From Candidatus Scalindua sp. (GTDB lineage Bacteria; Planctomycetota; Brocadiia; Brocadiales; Scalinduaceae), in the NCBI GenBank assembly GCA_021776915.1, contig JAIQZU010000057.1:1-36467 (forward strand): 36,467 bases of DNA, in the 5' to 3' direction. The translations under genes and the position numbers were made by a program. Within the stretch, counting starts at the first letter, position 1, and every line of letters begins with the position of its first letter. Positions 1 through 8,400 of the stretch are shown piece after piece. The notes below the pieces were generated by a model. The model made no database searches and was not told the DNA's origin. It saw nothing but the letters and a program-made list of their open reading frames with translations.

Positions 1-165
1 TGAACGATATCGCCCGAATGACACGCTACTTGCCTTCCTTGAATCCCTATAGATTATGCCGAACAGCCGCGCCGGAAAGACTGGTATCTCAATGCCTGTA
101 GTATCCGGCGCGGCATAATCACGGGTGCCGCATAATGCGTGTTATGCCGCATTCGGCATAACGCT
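1..165. repeat. Cluster of TTATGCSG/CSGCATAA half-sites with long inverted repeat
   Basis: Five copies of an eight-base word (TTATGCCG or its complement CGGCATAA/CCGCATAA) lie at about 54-61, 111-118, 128-135, 142-149 and 154-161. Positions 125-135 and 142-152 form 11-base arms matching at 9 of 11 positions around a 6-base spacer (TGCGTG), the geometry of a Xer/dif site; E. coli dif has similar CATAA and TTATG inner ends. A separate perfect 11-base inverted repeat (GCCGCGCCGGA, 66-76 with 104-114) encloses 27 bases. The cluster ends where ArdC homology begins (about 163), so it marks a rearrangement point. That it is a tyrosine recombinase or transposon resolution site is inference. Confidence 0.5.
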
Positions 166-462
166 CATTCAACAGGAAATAAAAATCGTCTTGAGCGCGA
201 TCTTTCCGGTAAATTCGGCAGCGAAAAATATGCTTTTGAGGAGCTGGTTGCAGAGCTTGGCAGTGCCATGATTTGCGGCACCATCGGCCTTGAGCAAAAA
301 CCCCGCGAGGATCATGCCCAATATATTAAGGGATGGCTGACCCGCCTGCGCAGTGATAACAAATTCATTATTCAGGCCGCCAGCAAGGCACAGAAAGCAG
401 CAGACTACGCGCTTGAAAGTGCCGCACAGGCAAACCAGCTCCTAGCCGTAGCCGCAGAGTAG
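139..462 (+). pseudogene. ArdC C-terminal fragment (zincin-like domain)
   Basis: The reading frame matches the C-terminal part of ArdC, an antirestriction protein with an N-terminal ssDNA-binding domain and a C-terminal metallopeptidase-like domain. Recognisable landmarks are HSTG, then RLERDLSGKFGSE, the EELVAELGSA block and an AxxxAQxAADY end. Homology begins at about base 163; upstream there is an in-frame stop (133-135) and repeat-rich DNA. The HExxH zinc motif is broken: HNAH stands where HExxH followed by TG is expected. The first codons (GTG at 139) are therefore probably not native. About two thirds of the gene are missing. An intact ardC 5' end occurs at the other end of the window (36300). 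Truncated and probably non-functional. Confidence 0.75.
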
Positions 463-474
463 GAGACAAATACA

Positions 475-504
475 GGAAGGGCAGGGTTTTAATCCTGCCC
501 TTCC
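475..504 (+). terminator. Hairpin after ardC fragment
   Basis: Perfect 11-base arms GGAAGGGCAGG and CCTGCCCTTCC around an 8-base loop, 12 bases after the ardC stop codon. There is no strong T-run, so termination efficiency is uncertain. Confidence 0.55.
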
Positions 505-566
505 CTCATAAATGAATTCCTCGAAAAAATTTCGCCACACGGTGTTGCCACCGCGCGGCGCTCTTT

Positions 567-776
567 TTAAAACGGTGACACATGGCCATAAAGCTTTGGT
601 ACAGCCACCGGCTTCTTTTGTTCTTCAATCAGCACCCGGCGTTGTCGTTCTTTACGGTGCCTCTTTTCTTTCCGGTCGGCATCATCATCAAGAATGATGA
701 ACAGCACGAACCAGACAAGCATATTGAAATAATCATTTTGCGAAGCGGCGGTAAAACTGGTTGTGAGCGATAACAT
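567..776 (-). CDS. Small single-pass membrane protein
   Basis: A 69-residue protein starting at an ATG preceded by AGAGGAAG with 5-base spacing. A longer in-frame version (to 854) is less likely because it lacks that ribosome site. Residues about 19-31 form a hydrophobic helix (NMLVWFVLFIIL), followed by an acidic patch (DDDAD) and a very basic stretch rich in Arg, Lys and Glu, ending in VPKLYGHVSPF. This suggests an inner-membrane protein with a charged cytoplasmic tail. Function unknown. A nearly identical 29-base copy of its 3' end occurs at 35643-35671. Its leader hairpin (794-814) resembles the leader of the gene at 16622-16801. Confidence 0.5.
   Translation of the reverse strand: MLSLTTSFTAASQNDYFNMLVWFVLFIILDDDADRKEKRHRKERQRRVLIEEQKKPVAVPKLYGHVSPF
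571..599. repeat. 29-base direct repeat, copy 1
   Basis: Matches 35643-35671 at 28 of 29 positions, in the same orientation. Read on the minus strand both copies encode PKLYGHVSP followed by one residue and a stop, so this is a duplicated gene 3' end. The two copies lie near opposite ends of the window. Confidence 0.7.
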
Positions 777-793
777 GGGATCTTCCTCTTTCG

Positions 794-814
794 AGGCCCG
801 ACCAATCCGGGCCT
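794..814. promoter_or_regulatory. Leader hairpin upstream of small membrane gene
   Basis: Arms AGGCCCG and CGGGCCT around a 7-base loop, just upstream of the ribosome site of the minus-strand gene 567-776. Read on the minus strand the core GGCCCGGATTGGTCGGGCC is closely matched upstream of the gene at 16801. It could also act as a terminator on the plus strand. The rest of 777-1084 shows no convincing gene. Confidence 0.4.
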
Positions 815-1084
815 TTCTTGGACCCGCGCACCGCATGTTCTGAAATTCCCGCACCCCGTATGGGGCCGTAACGGCAGAGAAGGAGCGCTCTTACGCGCTT
901 GCCGCTTAAAAACTTGAAGACATGCTAAAAACGAGGGTTGAAAGGCCCCTGGCCCGAGGCCGAAGAGGAGAAGACAATGGATCACAGGCGGTTAATCGCC
1001 TGCCAGACGTTTCCATAATATTAACCCTTAAGGGTAAGAATGAAAGGAGTGCAACTTTAGGTTATATGGAAAAGAGAGAGTGTC

Positions 1085-1861
1085 ATGAAGATGGATTTTG
1101 GAGAACGGCGCAATGCCCGCATTGAACGCTACAAAGACAAAGCTGAAAAAAATAAACAGAAATCAGAGGATTTGTTTAATGCAGCCGCTTCAGAAGTGGA
1201 GCAAATCCCTATGGGCCAGCCCATTCTTGTTGGCCACCACAGCGAGAAAAAACACAGGAATGCTTTAAAACGCCATGACAATAAAATGCGCAAAGCTTTT
1301 GATGCCAGTCAAAAGGCCGACTATTACGACGATAAAGCAAAGGCCGCAGAGAATAACACGGCTATTTATGCCGATGATCCCGAAGCGACCACAAGGCTGG
1401 AAGTAAAAATTCAGGAAGCACAAGAAACTCACAATAAAATGGTAAAGGCCAACAAGCTTGTCCGACAGGGCGACACAGTAGGATTAGAACACCTTCTGGG
1501 CAAGAAGATTGCCGCCGCAATCATGAAGCCGGATTATATGGGCCGGGTCGGTTTCCCGGATTACAAGCTTAAAAACAGCAATGCCAATATCCGCCGCATG
1601 AAACAGCGGCTTGAGGATTTGGAAACAAGATTTGAGCAGGAAAGTATCGAATATGAAATCAACGGCACCCGTGTCGTGGAAAACGTCGAAGATAATCGCC
1701 TACAAATATTATTTGAAAGCAAACCACCGGAAGATGTTAGGGCCAGGCTAAAAACCAATGGTTTTAAATGGGCAAAATCCGTAGGCGCATGGCAACGCCA
1801 TCTTAATGACGGTGCCCGCCATGCCGCAGAACGCGCTTTGAAGCCGGATGAAGACCAATAA
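1085..1861 (+). CDS. DUF3560 domain plasmid protein
   Basis: The N-terminal part (about residues 8-95) matches DUF3560, a plasmid- and phage-associated domain: ERYKDKAEK, then the signature GQPILVGHHSEKKHR and a KADYYDDKA block. The middle (about 95-185) is charged and helical. The C-terminal 40 residues (RLKTNGFKWAKSVGAWQRHL) resemble the wHTH-like tail often found after DUF3560. At 258 residues it is of usual length. The ATG at 1085 follows a purine-rich GAGAGAG sequence. The biochemical role of DUF3560 is not established; DNA binding is a guess. The 3' 100 bases of this gene are repeated at 2306-2405 as part of a tandem duplication. Confidence 0.8.
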   Translation: MKMDFGERRNARIERYKDKAEKNKQKSEDLFNAAASEVEQIPMGQPILVGHHSEKKHRNALKRHDNKMRKAFDASQKADYYDDKAKAAENNTAIYADDPEATTRLEVKIQEAQETHNKMVKANKLVRQGDTVGLEHLLGKKIAAAIMKPDYMGRVGFPDYKLKNSNANIRRMKQRLEDLETRFEQESIEYEINGTRVVENVEDNRLQILFESKPPEDVRARLKTNGFKWAKSVGAWQRHLNDGARHAAERALKPDEDQ

Positions 1862-1880
1862 ACAGCAAAGGATTCCCTTC

Positions 1881-2279
1881 ATGCACTATATTCTGATTAA
1901 TAAAGAACCGGTCCCTTGTGATGACGAGGATTTATGGCAAAGTTGGTTGAAGAAATCAAACCCGCAGGTCGCTCTTACCCAAGAGAATGGCTTTAAAATT
2001 GAAACAAACTTTTTGGGTGTCTGGATCAATCTCGATGAGCAATTAAATGAATCGCCCCTCTTCTTTCGGACCATAGTGTATGACAAGAACTGGAAAGTAT
2101 TAAAGATGGCTTTCTGGACAACATGGGAAGAAGCCGAAAGGGAACACCGCGTCATGGTGGAAAAATATATCAAGAAACCTCACCAGACTGTTATCAATAA
2201 AGATATCTATTTAATACCAAACCTTATTGGGTGGGAAAGCCCATATCTGAAATTTGTAAAAATTATAAAACCCTGTTAA
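1881..2279 (+). CDS. Small conserved plasmid/phage protein, duplicate copy 1
   Basis: Begins MHYILINKEPVPCDDEDLW and contains PLFFRT and WTTWEEAEREH. I recognise the pattern of a small, uncharacterised phage/plasmid family (Met-His-Tyr-Ile-Leu start, a VPCDD block, a late TWEEAE motif), function unknown. The ATG at 1881 is preferred over an upstream in-frame start at 1848, because the upstream one overlaps the DUF3560 gene and the paralogue at 2424 starts at the same residue. It has about 30 extra C-terminal residues compared with copy 2, apparently where the duplicated block ends. Confidence 0.7.
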   Translation: MHYILINKEPVPCDDEDLWQSWLKKSNPQVALTQENGFKIETNFLGVWINLDEQLNESPLFFRTIVYDKNWKVLKMAFWTTWEEAEREHRVMVEKYIKKPHQTVINKDIYLIPNLIGWESPYLKFVKIIKPC

Positions 2280-2305
2280 ATCAATAAAATTCTCAAGCCC
2301 AGTAT

Positions 2306-2405
2306 TTTTAAATGGGTTCTGATCATAGCCACATGGCAATGCCACCTCACTGACGGTGCTCACCATGCCGCAGAACGCCCTTTGAAACCGGATAAAGACA
2401 ATTAA
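2306..2405 (+). pseudogene. Remnant of DUF3560 gene 3' end
   Basis: This stretch repeats the last 100 or so bases of the DUF3560 gene (1762-1861) with scattered changes, including the GGCAAYGCCA and CATGCCGCAGAACGC segments, but has no reading frame of its own. It is the left end of a duplicated block of about 410 bases. Confidence 0.7.
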
Positions 2406-2423
2406 ACAGCGAAGGAATATCCC

Positions 2424-2741
2424 TTGTATTACATCTTGATTGATAAAGAACCGGTCCCTTGTGATGACGAGGATTTATGGCAAAGTTGGTTGAAAAAATC
2501 AAACCCGCAGGTCGCTCTTACCGAAAGATACGGTTTTAAAATTGAAACGGAATTCATGGGCCGTTCTATTGTCTTTTGTGAAGAGGATATCGACAATACG
2601 CCCCTCTTCTTTCGGACCATAGTGTATGACAAGAACTGGAAGGTTTTAGATATGAACTTCTGGTCAACATGGGAAGAAGCGGAAGTGGAACATCAAGCCA
2701 TGGTAAAAAAATACATAAAGAACAAGCCTCAAAAAAAATAA
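2424..2741 (+). CDS. Small conserved plasmid/phage protein, duplicate copy 2
   Basis: A 105-residue paralogue of the product of 1881-2279. The first 33 residues (after the start) are nearly identical, including PVPCDDEDLWQSWLKKSNP, and so is the PLFFRTIVYDKNWKV segment. The start is TTG at 2424, preceded by GAAGGAA; copy 1 uses ATG at the aligned position. The middle has diverged (GRSIVFCEEDID here), while the late WSTWEEAEVEH motif is kept. Its C-terminus is short and Lys-rich, closer to the normal family length than copy 1. Function unknown. Confidence 0.7.
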   Translation: MYYILIDKEPVPCDDEDLWQSWLKKSNPQVALTERYGFKIETEFMGRSIVFCEEDIDNTPLFFRTIVYDKNWKVLDMNFWSTWEEAEVEHQAMVKKYIKNKPQKK

Positions 2742-2886
2742 AACCAGAATAATATCTTTACCGCGCCTGCAATAGCGCGCCACAGCTTTTATCTGTCCTA
2801 AATTCCCTAAATTCTATCAGGTTTTTTTCTTTGCATCCGCTGGGTCTAATCCCATAAAGGTACCAAATCCGCCACCGGAAGGCAAA

Positions 2887-2915
2887 AAAAGAGGCCGCTT
2901 TAAGCGGCCTCTTTA
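2887..2915. terminator. Bidirectional terminator
   Basis: Arms GAGGCCGC (2891-2898) and GCGGCCTC (2904-2911), extended by A/T pairs. On the minus strand it is followed by a run of seven T, making it a strong terminator for the response regulator gene; on the plus strand it is followed by TTTAAGTTTT and can close the 1085-2741 unit. Confidence 0.8.
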
Positions 2916-2949
2916 AGTTTTGGAGTGTTGAGGAAAACTATTTTTCCAC

Positions 2950-3390
2950 TTAAATAATTTTAATTCCGGGGTTTTCAATTTTTTGAACATCCAACCCACA
3001 GCTTTGAAAAATTGAAAAAAGTTTCTCTACCGTCACTTCTGATTTAAGTAAAAAGAAGTTCCCGCCGCATGCTTTCACCTCTTCCTGAACCAAGGAACTG
3101 CCGAATTTTGTAACAACGATTAAAGGAATGTCTGGGGTAATACGCCGCATTTCTTTTACTGTGGCAGGTCCGATACTATCTTCAATATTAAGGTCAAGAA
3201 AAATAAGATCAAAATCCCCTGCCCGTAAGGCTGATTCGGCCCTTTTTATACTCTTTTCATTTTTTATGTCGATGAGAGAAAAATTCTCTTTTAAAACCTC
3301 AGTGAAAGCTTGAACAAAACCGAAATCATCGTCAATAAGAAGAACCCGTTTTTCCGCATCGCTGTCGCCAAAGGTAATTTCTTCTTCCAT
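2950..3390 (-). CDS. Single-domain response regulator (CheY-like receiver)
   Basis: A 146-residue protein that is one receiver domain. The acidic triad (D20-D22), the phospho-acceptor D66 in FLDLN, T94 in VVTKFG and the conserved K116 in LLKSEV are all present, so it should be phosphorylatable. There is no output domain, and no histidine kinase is encoded nearby, so its partner is probably elsewhere in the cell. The ATG is preceded by GAGAAAGAG. It is transcribed divergently from the XRE gene at 3694, with a structured 300-base region between them. Confidence 0.85.
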   Translation of the reverse strand: MEEEITFGDSDAEKRVLLIDDDFGFVQAFTEVLKENFSLIDIKNEKSIKRAESALRAGDFDLIFLDLNIEDSIGPATVKEMRRITPDIPLIVVTKFGSSLVQEEVKACGGNFFLLKSEVTVEKLFSIFQSCGLDVQKIENPGIKII

Positions 3391-3533
3391 TTTTTCTCTT
3401 TCTCGTTAAACCCATCCTCCCGACCATAAAACGATTATTTTAATAAAACAATAAGCTTCGGAAATACTCCTGCCGCTCTTTATTCCTTTTATAAAACTTG
3501 CACACCAAGATATTTTCCTCTACCTATTTTCCC

Positions 3534-3679
3534 GTTCTAACTCTCTTCGGATTGCCACGGCCTTATGGGCCGGATGGCAGTGCTATGTCCAGGGCTTCGG
3601 CCTAAAATGCTGCGCCTTCGGTAATCCGAGGGTTAGAACCGTCCGGCTCACCAGGTCCGGGCTTGTTGTACCCCGGACC
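3534..3679. ncRNA. Structured intergenic region / likely leader of XRE gene
   Basis: GTTCTAAC (3534-3541) pairs with GTTAGAAC (3632-3639), and CGGATT (3548-3553) with AATCCG (3623-3628). Inside lie CGGCC/GGCCG and AGG-GCTTCGG-CCT hairpins. A further hairpin GGTCCGGG/CCCGGACC (3654-3661, 3672-3679) sits directly before the ribosome site of the gene at 3694. The remaining bases from 3391 show nothing clear. Whether this is a regulatory RNA leader or a DNA-level element cannot be decided from one copy. Confidence 0.4.
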
Positions 3680-3693
3680 CAAGGACAAAAAAA

Positions 3694-4059
3694 ATGGTTA
3701 AAAGAGGCACTAATGAAATTGACAAACACATCGGTCAGAAAATCCGGGAGGCAAGATCAAAAAAAGGATTTACACAGGAAAAACTAGGAGAACATCTTGA
3801 ATTGACTTTTCAGCAGATTCAAAAATATGAAAAAGGTGCCAACCGCGTATCCGCAAGTCGTCTCTATCTCATCAGCAAATTTTTGAACCAACCATTAACT
3901 TATTTTTTTAACGAACCGGAAGAACATTGGCCGGAAACCCCTGACAAGGATTTTATAACCTGGCTTGCTTTTTATAATCAGTTGCCTAAATTTATGCGTA
4001 AAAATTACCTGGAAATGGGGAAAAACCTGGTCCGGCTATCAGAAGAAAATCAATCCTGA
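3694..4059 (+). CDS. XRE-family transcriptional regulator
   Basis: A 121-residue protein with an HTH_3 domain at about residues 11-66: GQKIREARSKKGFTQEKLG, then TFQQIQKYEKGANRVSASRL. This FQQIQKYEKG pattern belongs to a large alphaproteobacterial family of cro/C1-like repressors. The C-terminal half is a short helical region, not a peptidase or sensor domain. The ATG is preceded by AAGGAC plus an A-run and a strong hairpin. It probably controls itself or the divergent response regulator; targets are unknown. Confidence 0.85.
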   Translation: MVKRGTNEIDKHIGQKIREARSKKGFTQEKLGEHLELTFQQIQKYEKGANRVSASRLYLISKFLNQPLTYFFNEPEEHWPETPDKDFITWLAFYNQLPKFMRKNYLEMGKNLVRLSEENQS

Positions 4060-4067
4060 TTAAGAAC

Positions 4068-4472
4068 CTACCGGCCCCTTCCATCGTCCCGGCCTTTTTC
4101 TTTTTTCACAACCCCTTCAGACCTGTAAATTTCTTTTATATGTTCATCAAATATTTTATCGAGCCTGGCCATTTCAAGCCGGTTATTGTCAGCAACATTT
4201 CTTATAGCCCGCCGTTCAACATCCTTTTTACTAAACTTGTCCCATTTGGCCTGTGCCGGTTCCAGTTTCGCTTGGGGTTTTCCCTCGGTGATCTTCTTTA
4301 TCTCTTTGGCCAGATCCTCATCCCGTCGCTTTTTCTGTTCAAACCACTTATCGGTTTTGGCCTCCCCTTTCCTTCTTATCAGCTCGAAAACTTTAAGCCG
4401 TCCCTCTTCTGAAAGATTTTTCTCTTTCCCTTTCCCTGATTTTTCAAATTCACGGGAGATGTCATCAACCAT
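4068..4472 (-). CDS. Lys/Glu-rich hypothetical protein
   Basis: A 134-residue, highly charged, helical protein that I do not recognise. The start is taken at the ATG at 4472 because TGAGGTGG lies 4-6 bases upstream; the in-frame TTG at 4484 is part of that ribosome site. It contains KKRRDEDLAKEIKK and ends in a basic tail KKEKGRDDGRGR. A similar basic, Gly/Arg-rich end occurs in the minus-strand protein at 27420-27974. It converges with the XRE gene, with only 8 bases between the two stops. Confidence 0.55.
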   Translation of the reverse strand: MVDDISREFEKSGKGKEKNLSEEGRLKVFELIRRKGEAKTDKWFEQKKRRDEDLAKEIKKITEGKPQAKLEPAQAKWDKFSKKDVERRAIRNVADNNRLEMARLDKIFDEHIKEIYRSEGVVKKEKGRDDGRGR

Positions 4473-4521
4473 AAGCCACCTCAAGAAAAGGTTACTTAAA
4501 CGTTATTTTGATTTGAGTTGT

Positions 4522-4770
4522 TTAGGTTTTATGGTTTCTTTCAATATCCAGATAAGCGCAATACCCGGCAAAACCCACAAGCCCAATGTTAAGGATTATC
4601 TGACCCCAAAAGGGAAGCCCCACAATCCATGCCCAGATTGCACCCGATATTTCCGGGCCTGTCATTTCATCCAGAGTTAGCTCTACCAAAAAAATCACAC
4701 CCACTAATAGCAGCGAAGCCATTCCAAATGATTTAAGATAATGCGGATGGGAGAAATTTTTAAAACCCAT
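4522..4770 (-). CDS. Small two-helix membrane protein
   Basis: An 82-residue protein with two predicted membrane helices, about residues 17-31 (MASLLLVGVIFLVEL) and about 44-72 (IWAWIVGLPFWGQIILNIGL and following). Short charged ends flank the helices. The ATG follows AAGGAAG with acceptable spacing. It is upstream of the 4472 gene and downstream of the coupling-protein operon on the same strand, and could be a minor part of a transfer or entry-exclusion function, but there is no motif to prove this. Confidence 0.5.
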   Translation of the reverse strand: MGFKNFSHPHYLKSFGMASLLLVGVIFLVELTLDEMTGPEISGAIWAWIVGLPFWGQIILNIGLVGFAGYCAYLDIERNHKT

Positions 4771-4881
4771 ATCTTCATCTTCCTTTTTTCGCTATAGAAG
4801 CCCGGTGAGCGCTCTAAAGCCTTCTATGGTAATTTCCCCATAAAAAAGCTGTCCAGGAGGCTTAAAAGAGAAAGAAACCCA

Positions 4882-5460
4882 TTATTCATGGATAAAAACC
4901 CAGTTATCTCCTTCCCACTCGATCTTTAGAAGAAGCGGGATCATTTTCTGGAGCATTTCCTGCGCATGATCTTGAGGGCTTTTATTATCTAATATGCAAA
5001 AAGGCTTAAAAAAATGAAAATCCAGCCATCGGACTTTTTTTAAATCATCTTTATTTTCTTCACTCTGATTGGGACCAGGGGAAAATAATACATCTTTTAC
5101 ATTTTTATGATGATCTACCCCCCAACTCATATCACCATATTCAACAAGGAAGCTCTCGCTTGTCTCGGCTTTCCAGCAACCATCATTAAATAAAACCCAG
5201 CCTTGCCGGGTTTCGGGAACAATCGTCAGCTCGACCACATACAGCACTTCACCGCAGGAAGGACAATTCCCCCACATCATAGCCGGGTAAAACCGGGAAT
5301 CATCAAAGTCTCCCGCCACCGTTACCGTATCACCGTCCACCAGTTGCATGGTTACAAGTTCTTCTTTACAGGCCGGACATACAGATTTTGGACAAGGCCC
5401 CTCCCTCTTTATAAGCGTTCCTGTAAAGGAATTTTTTCCTTGAAATTCTTCTTTACTCAT
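4882..5460 (-). CDS. Zinc-ribbon-like hypothetical protein
   Basis: A 192-residue protein. The N-terminal half has two CxxC pairs (CPAC at about residues 28-31 and CPSC at about 66-69), the spacing of a treble-clef or zinc ribbon. The C-terminal half has no family I recognise; it is rich in Trp and Phe and looks globular. It is the last gene of an operon, 8 bases after the AAA+ gene stop, with AGGGAG before its ATG. Co-transcription with the coupling ATPase and AAA+ gene suggests a shared role in DNA transfer, but this is inference from position only. Confidence 0.6.
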   Translation of the reverse strand: MSKEEFQGKNSFTGTLIKREGPCPKSVCPACKEELVTMQLVDGDTVTVAGDFDDSRFYPAMMWGNCPSCGEVLYVVELTIVPETRQGWVLFNDGCWKAETSESFLVEYGDMSWGVDHHKNVKDVLFSPGPNQSEENKDDLKKVRWLDFHFFKPFCILDNKSPQDHAQEMLQKMIPLLLKIEWEGDNWVFIHE

Positions 5461-5468
5461 TCGGCTCC

Positions 5469-8400
5469 CTAATCATCAATATCAGAAATAATGTCAGACG
5501 GTCGGGCTATATCTTCAGGGTGTAAAAGTTTCTTTTGGCTTTTTGAACGCTTCATTCTAGCCTTTGCTCTTTCTGCACATTGTTCATAGAAATATTTAAC
5601 AGCGCGGCTATTCCTGAAATATTCTCCCCGATTATCATAGATTTTATTTAGGTTTTTTTCGGCTTTATCTTTGGCCGCATCCATAAGCTGGTAGCCGTTC
5701 ATCTTGCAATGTGCAAGGAAAATTTTATTTAAAGCCGCCGGTTCGATGTCCGGGAAATTGATGGTCCTGTCGAAAGCACTGGCAAGGGCCGGATGGGCCC
5801 TTAAAAAGCGCTCCATTTTTTCAGGATATCCATGTAGGATCACCATAAATTGACCCTCATATTCTTTCATCATACTCATGAGCTTATCAATCCCTATCTC
5901 CGCAAATTTCCCGTAAGTATCTTCTGTTAAATCATGGATATCATCAAAAAACAGAATCCCGCCCAAAGCCTCCCTAATTTTCTCTTCGATAAGGGAAACC
6001 ATTTGTTCCCCCAGATATTCTCCGCCATTGTCCCCCTCATAACCTTCAAGATCATTAATCGGATATATTTCAATAAAATTACGATTATCCAAAATCCCCT
6101 TTACTGCAAAAACTTGTCCAATAACCCTTGCGAGGGCGGTTTTCAATGTGCCAGGATTTCCGGCAAAAACCATGTGAGTGCAATGTTTCTGTTCAAAAAA
6201 TATTTTTTCTAATTCATTTTTTACACCCTCAATCCCGACCATCTGATCAAAAGCGTTCCGCAGGTTTGGTGCCGTTAAATCTTCATCCTTGCTAGCCCCC
6301 AAATCACCAATGACCCCAAGATCATGAGCAGCAGCCTTAATATCTTCTTCCCGAATTACCATCAGTTCTTCATTGGATATATGTTCTGGAGCTGTCCTTT
6401 CATTCTGTTGTTCTAATATTTGTTCAAAAAAATTTCTAACTGTCCGGCCATTAGCAAACATTTCCCCCGGTGTACTCAGAATTTTCGCAAACGCCATTTT
6501 TGTTATTTTTTCTGCGCCGGGTCCCAATGAATAATTTTCATCCTGGCACAATTTAAGAAAAATAAGCATGGTTTCTTCAAGGGTATAATCCGGGAAATGG
6601 ATTTTTAAGGGCACCCGGCTTTTTAATCCCGGATTGCTTTTTAAAAATTCTTCCATTTCATCTTTATACCCCGCCAGAATACAAACAAATTTCCCTCTTT
6701 TATCCTCCAGAGCCTTGTTTAAATGATTGACAATAAGTTCCCCATCTGGATCATGGCCGCTCTTAGAACGGTAAAGCCCGTACGCTTCATCAATAAAAAG
6801 AACGCGCCCCTGTGCTTTATCTATAACTAACTTCAGTATTGCCTCTGTATGTCCGGTAAATGGTCCCACCATATTGGACCGGTCCACTTCCAAAACACCT
6901 CTTTTTGTTACCACCCCAATGTCATAAAGAATATCAGCCATGATCCGTGCCACTGTGGTTTTTCCGCTACCAGGATTGCCGGTAAACATCATATGGTAAG
7001 CTTTATTTTTACTCCCTCCCATGAATAACTTTTTTCGCCGCTCCCTATGTTTAATGCCCGCAATCAAGGTTTTCACCTGTTTTTTTACGCTTTCAAGCCC
7101 GATCATCTCATCAAGTTCATTTTGAGGGTCGCCTTGTTTTCTATAGCTAATTTCGGGAATAGAATTCTCAAACATTGTTTTCTCGAAACTAGGCTTTTTT
7201 TCTTCCTTCTTTTTTTTGGGTTCTATTTTTTCCTCTTCTTCGGGTTCTATTTCTTCTTCCCCTTCATCAGCTACATCAGAATCAAATTCATCATCATTAG
7301 AATAATTACGGTCCCATTTTGGAGGTTGTTTTGGGTCTTCTTCATCCTCAGAGCCAGGTCTAAGACCCCTTTTCGATAGTGTAGCTACGGGCGGCACTTC
7401 AGGTATGGGCAGGGGCTTAGTGACGGGCGGCACGGTTTCGCTCTTCTTTCTATTTCTGCTAAAAAAAATAAAGCCTATAAAAACAAAAAGGACCAAAAAT
7501 AAACTACCGCCATATATTGAAAGATCACCCCACGCGGGATTATCATCTATCACTTTTTGCGCTGAATCTTCCATGCTTCCCGGAAGATCAGGCATTATAT
7601 TAATGCCTGCAATAATCAAAATTAAAACGGTCAGAATGATACAAACCAGTTGGAGAGCATGCCAAGGATTGTCATAGGGAAAAAGATGCCCCAACCTTAT
7701 TCTTTCAAGAATACGTCGTTTTGTCTTGGGTCCTGCAATACTCTTATTATTTTTTATGTGCCAGAAAAGAAAACCAACTGACAGGAGAATGATAATCGAG
7801 CGAGTTCTGTGCGTCACCCCCCAAAAATGCTCAAAATCATTAAACAAGTGTTGTTTAAAAAGTATTAGGTCAATTTCAATTATCAGGCCCGGTAAGGGAT
7901 TGCTGTTAAATCGAAACAGTTGAAAAAAGGCAAAAGCCACAATAACGGTCCCGCCAACAGCAAGAACCTTTTTCAAATTTTTTGGCGGTCCTGAATTTCC
8001 CTTATTATTTTTTATCCATAAGAAAATAAAAACAACAAACAGGAAGCCGAGAACACAACGGATTTGTCCAGTGGCATCCAAAGCATCCGAATAATTTTTA
8101 ACCAGGTCTCGGTTAAAAAGTATTATTTCAACTTCGACTTTAAGCTCGGCAAAGGGATGGCTAGACACGAAGAATTCAATAAACGAAAATGCCCCGATGA
8201 TAATTCCAACAACAGCAAGAGGCTTGTTCATAGAATTTTCCTTTCCGCCCTGCCCTCCCGTTTCAGGAATAGAAATTTCCCCCTCCTTTACCTCTGCATT
8301 TTCTTCCTTTTTCCCGCCAACTGACCGCCGTCCTGCATAAGGATCTTCTGCTTTTTCTTCCTGTGGTCGAAAATTTTTCATGTACTCATCAACACCCTTC

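Noticed and set aside
1-165. Integron attC site
   Set aside because: The inverted repeats and CATAAC words look similar at first, but the RYYYAAC and GTTRRRY core sites are not in the right places.
922-1125. Plus-strand frame before the DUF3560 gene
   Set aside because: Overlaps the DUF3560 start and shows no protein-like pattern.
7047-7379. Plus-strand frames opposite the AAA+ gene
   Set aside because: Phe/Leu-rich shadows of the acidic Lys/Glu linker on the other strand.
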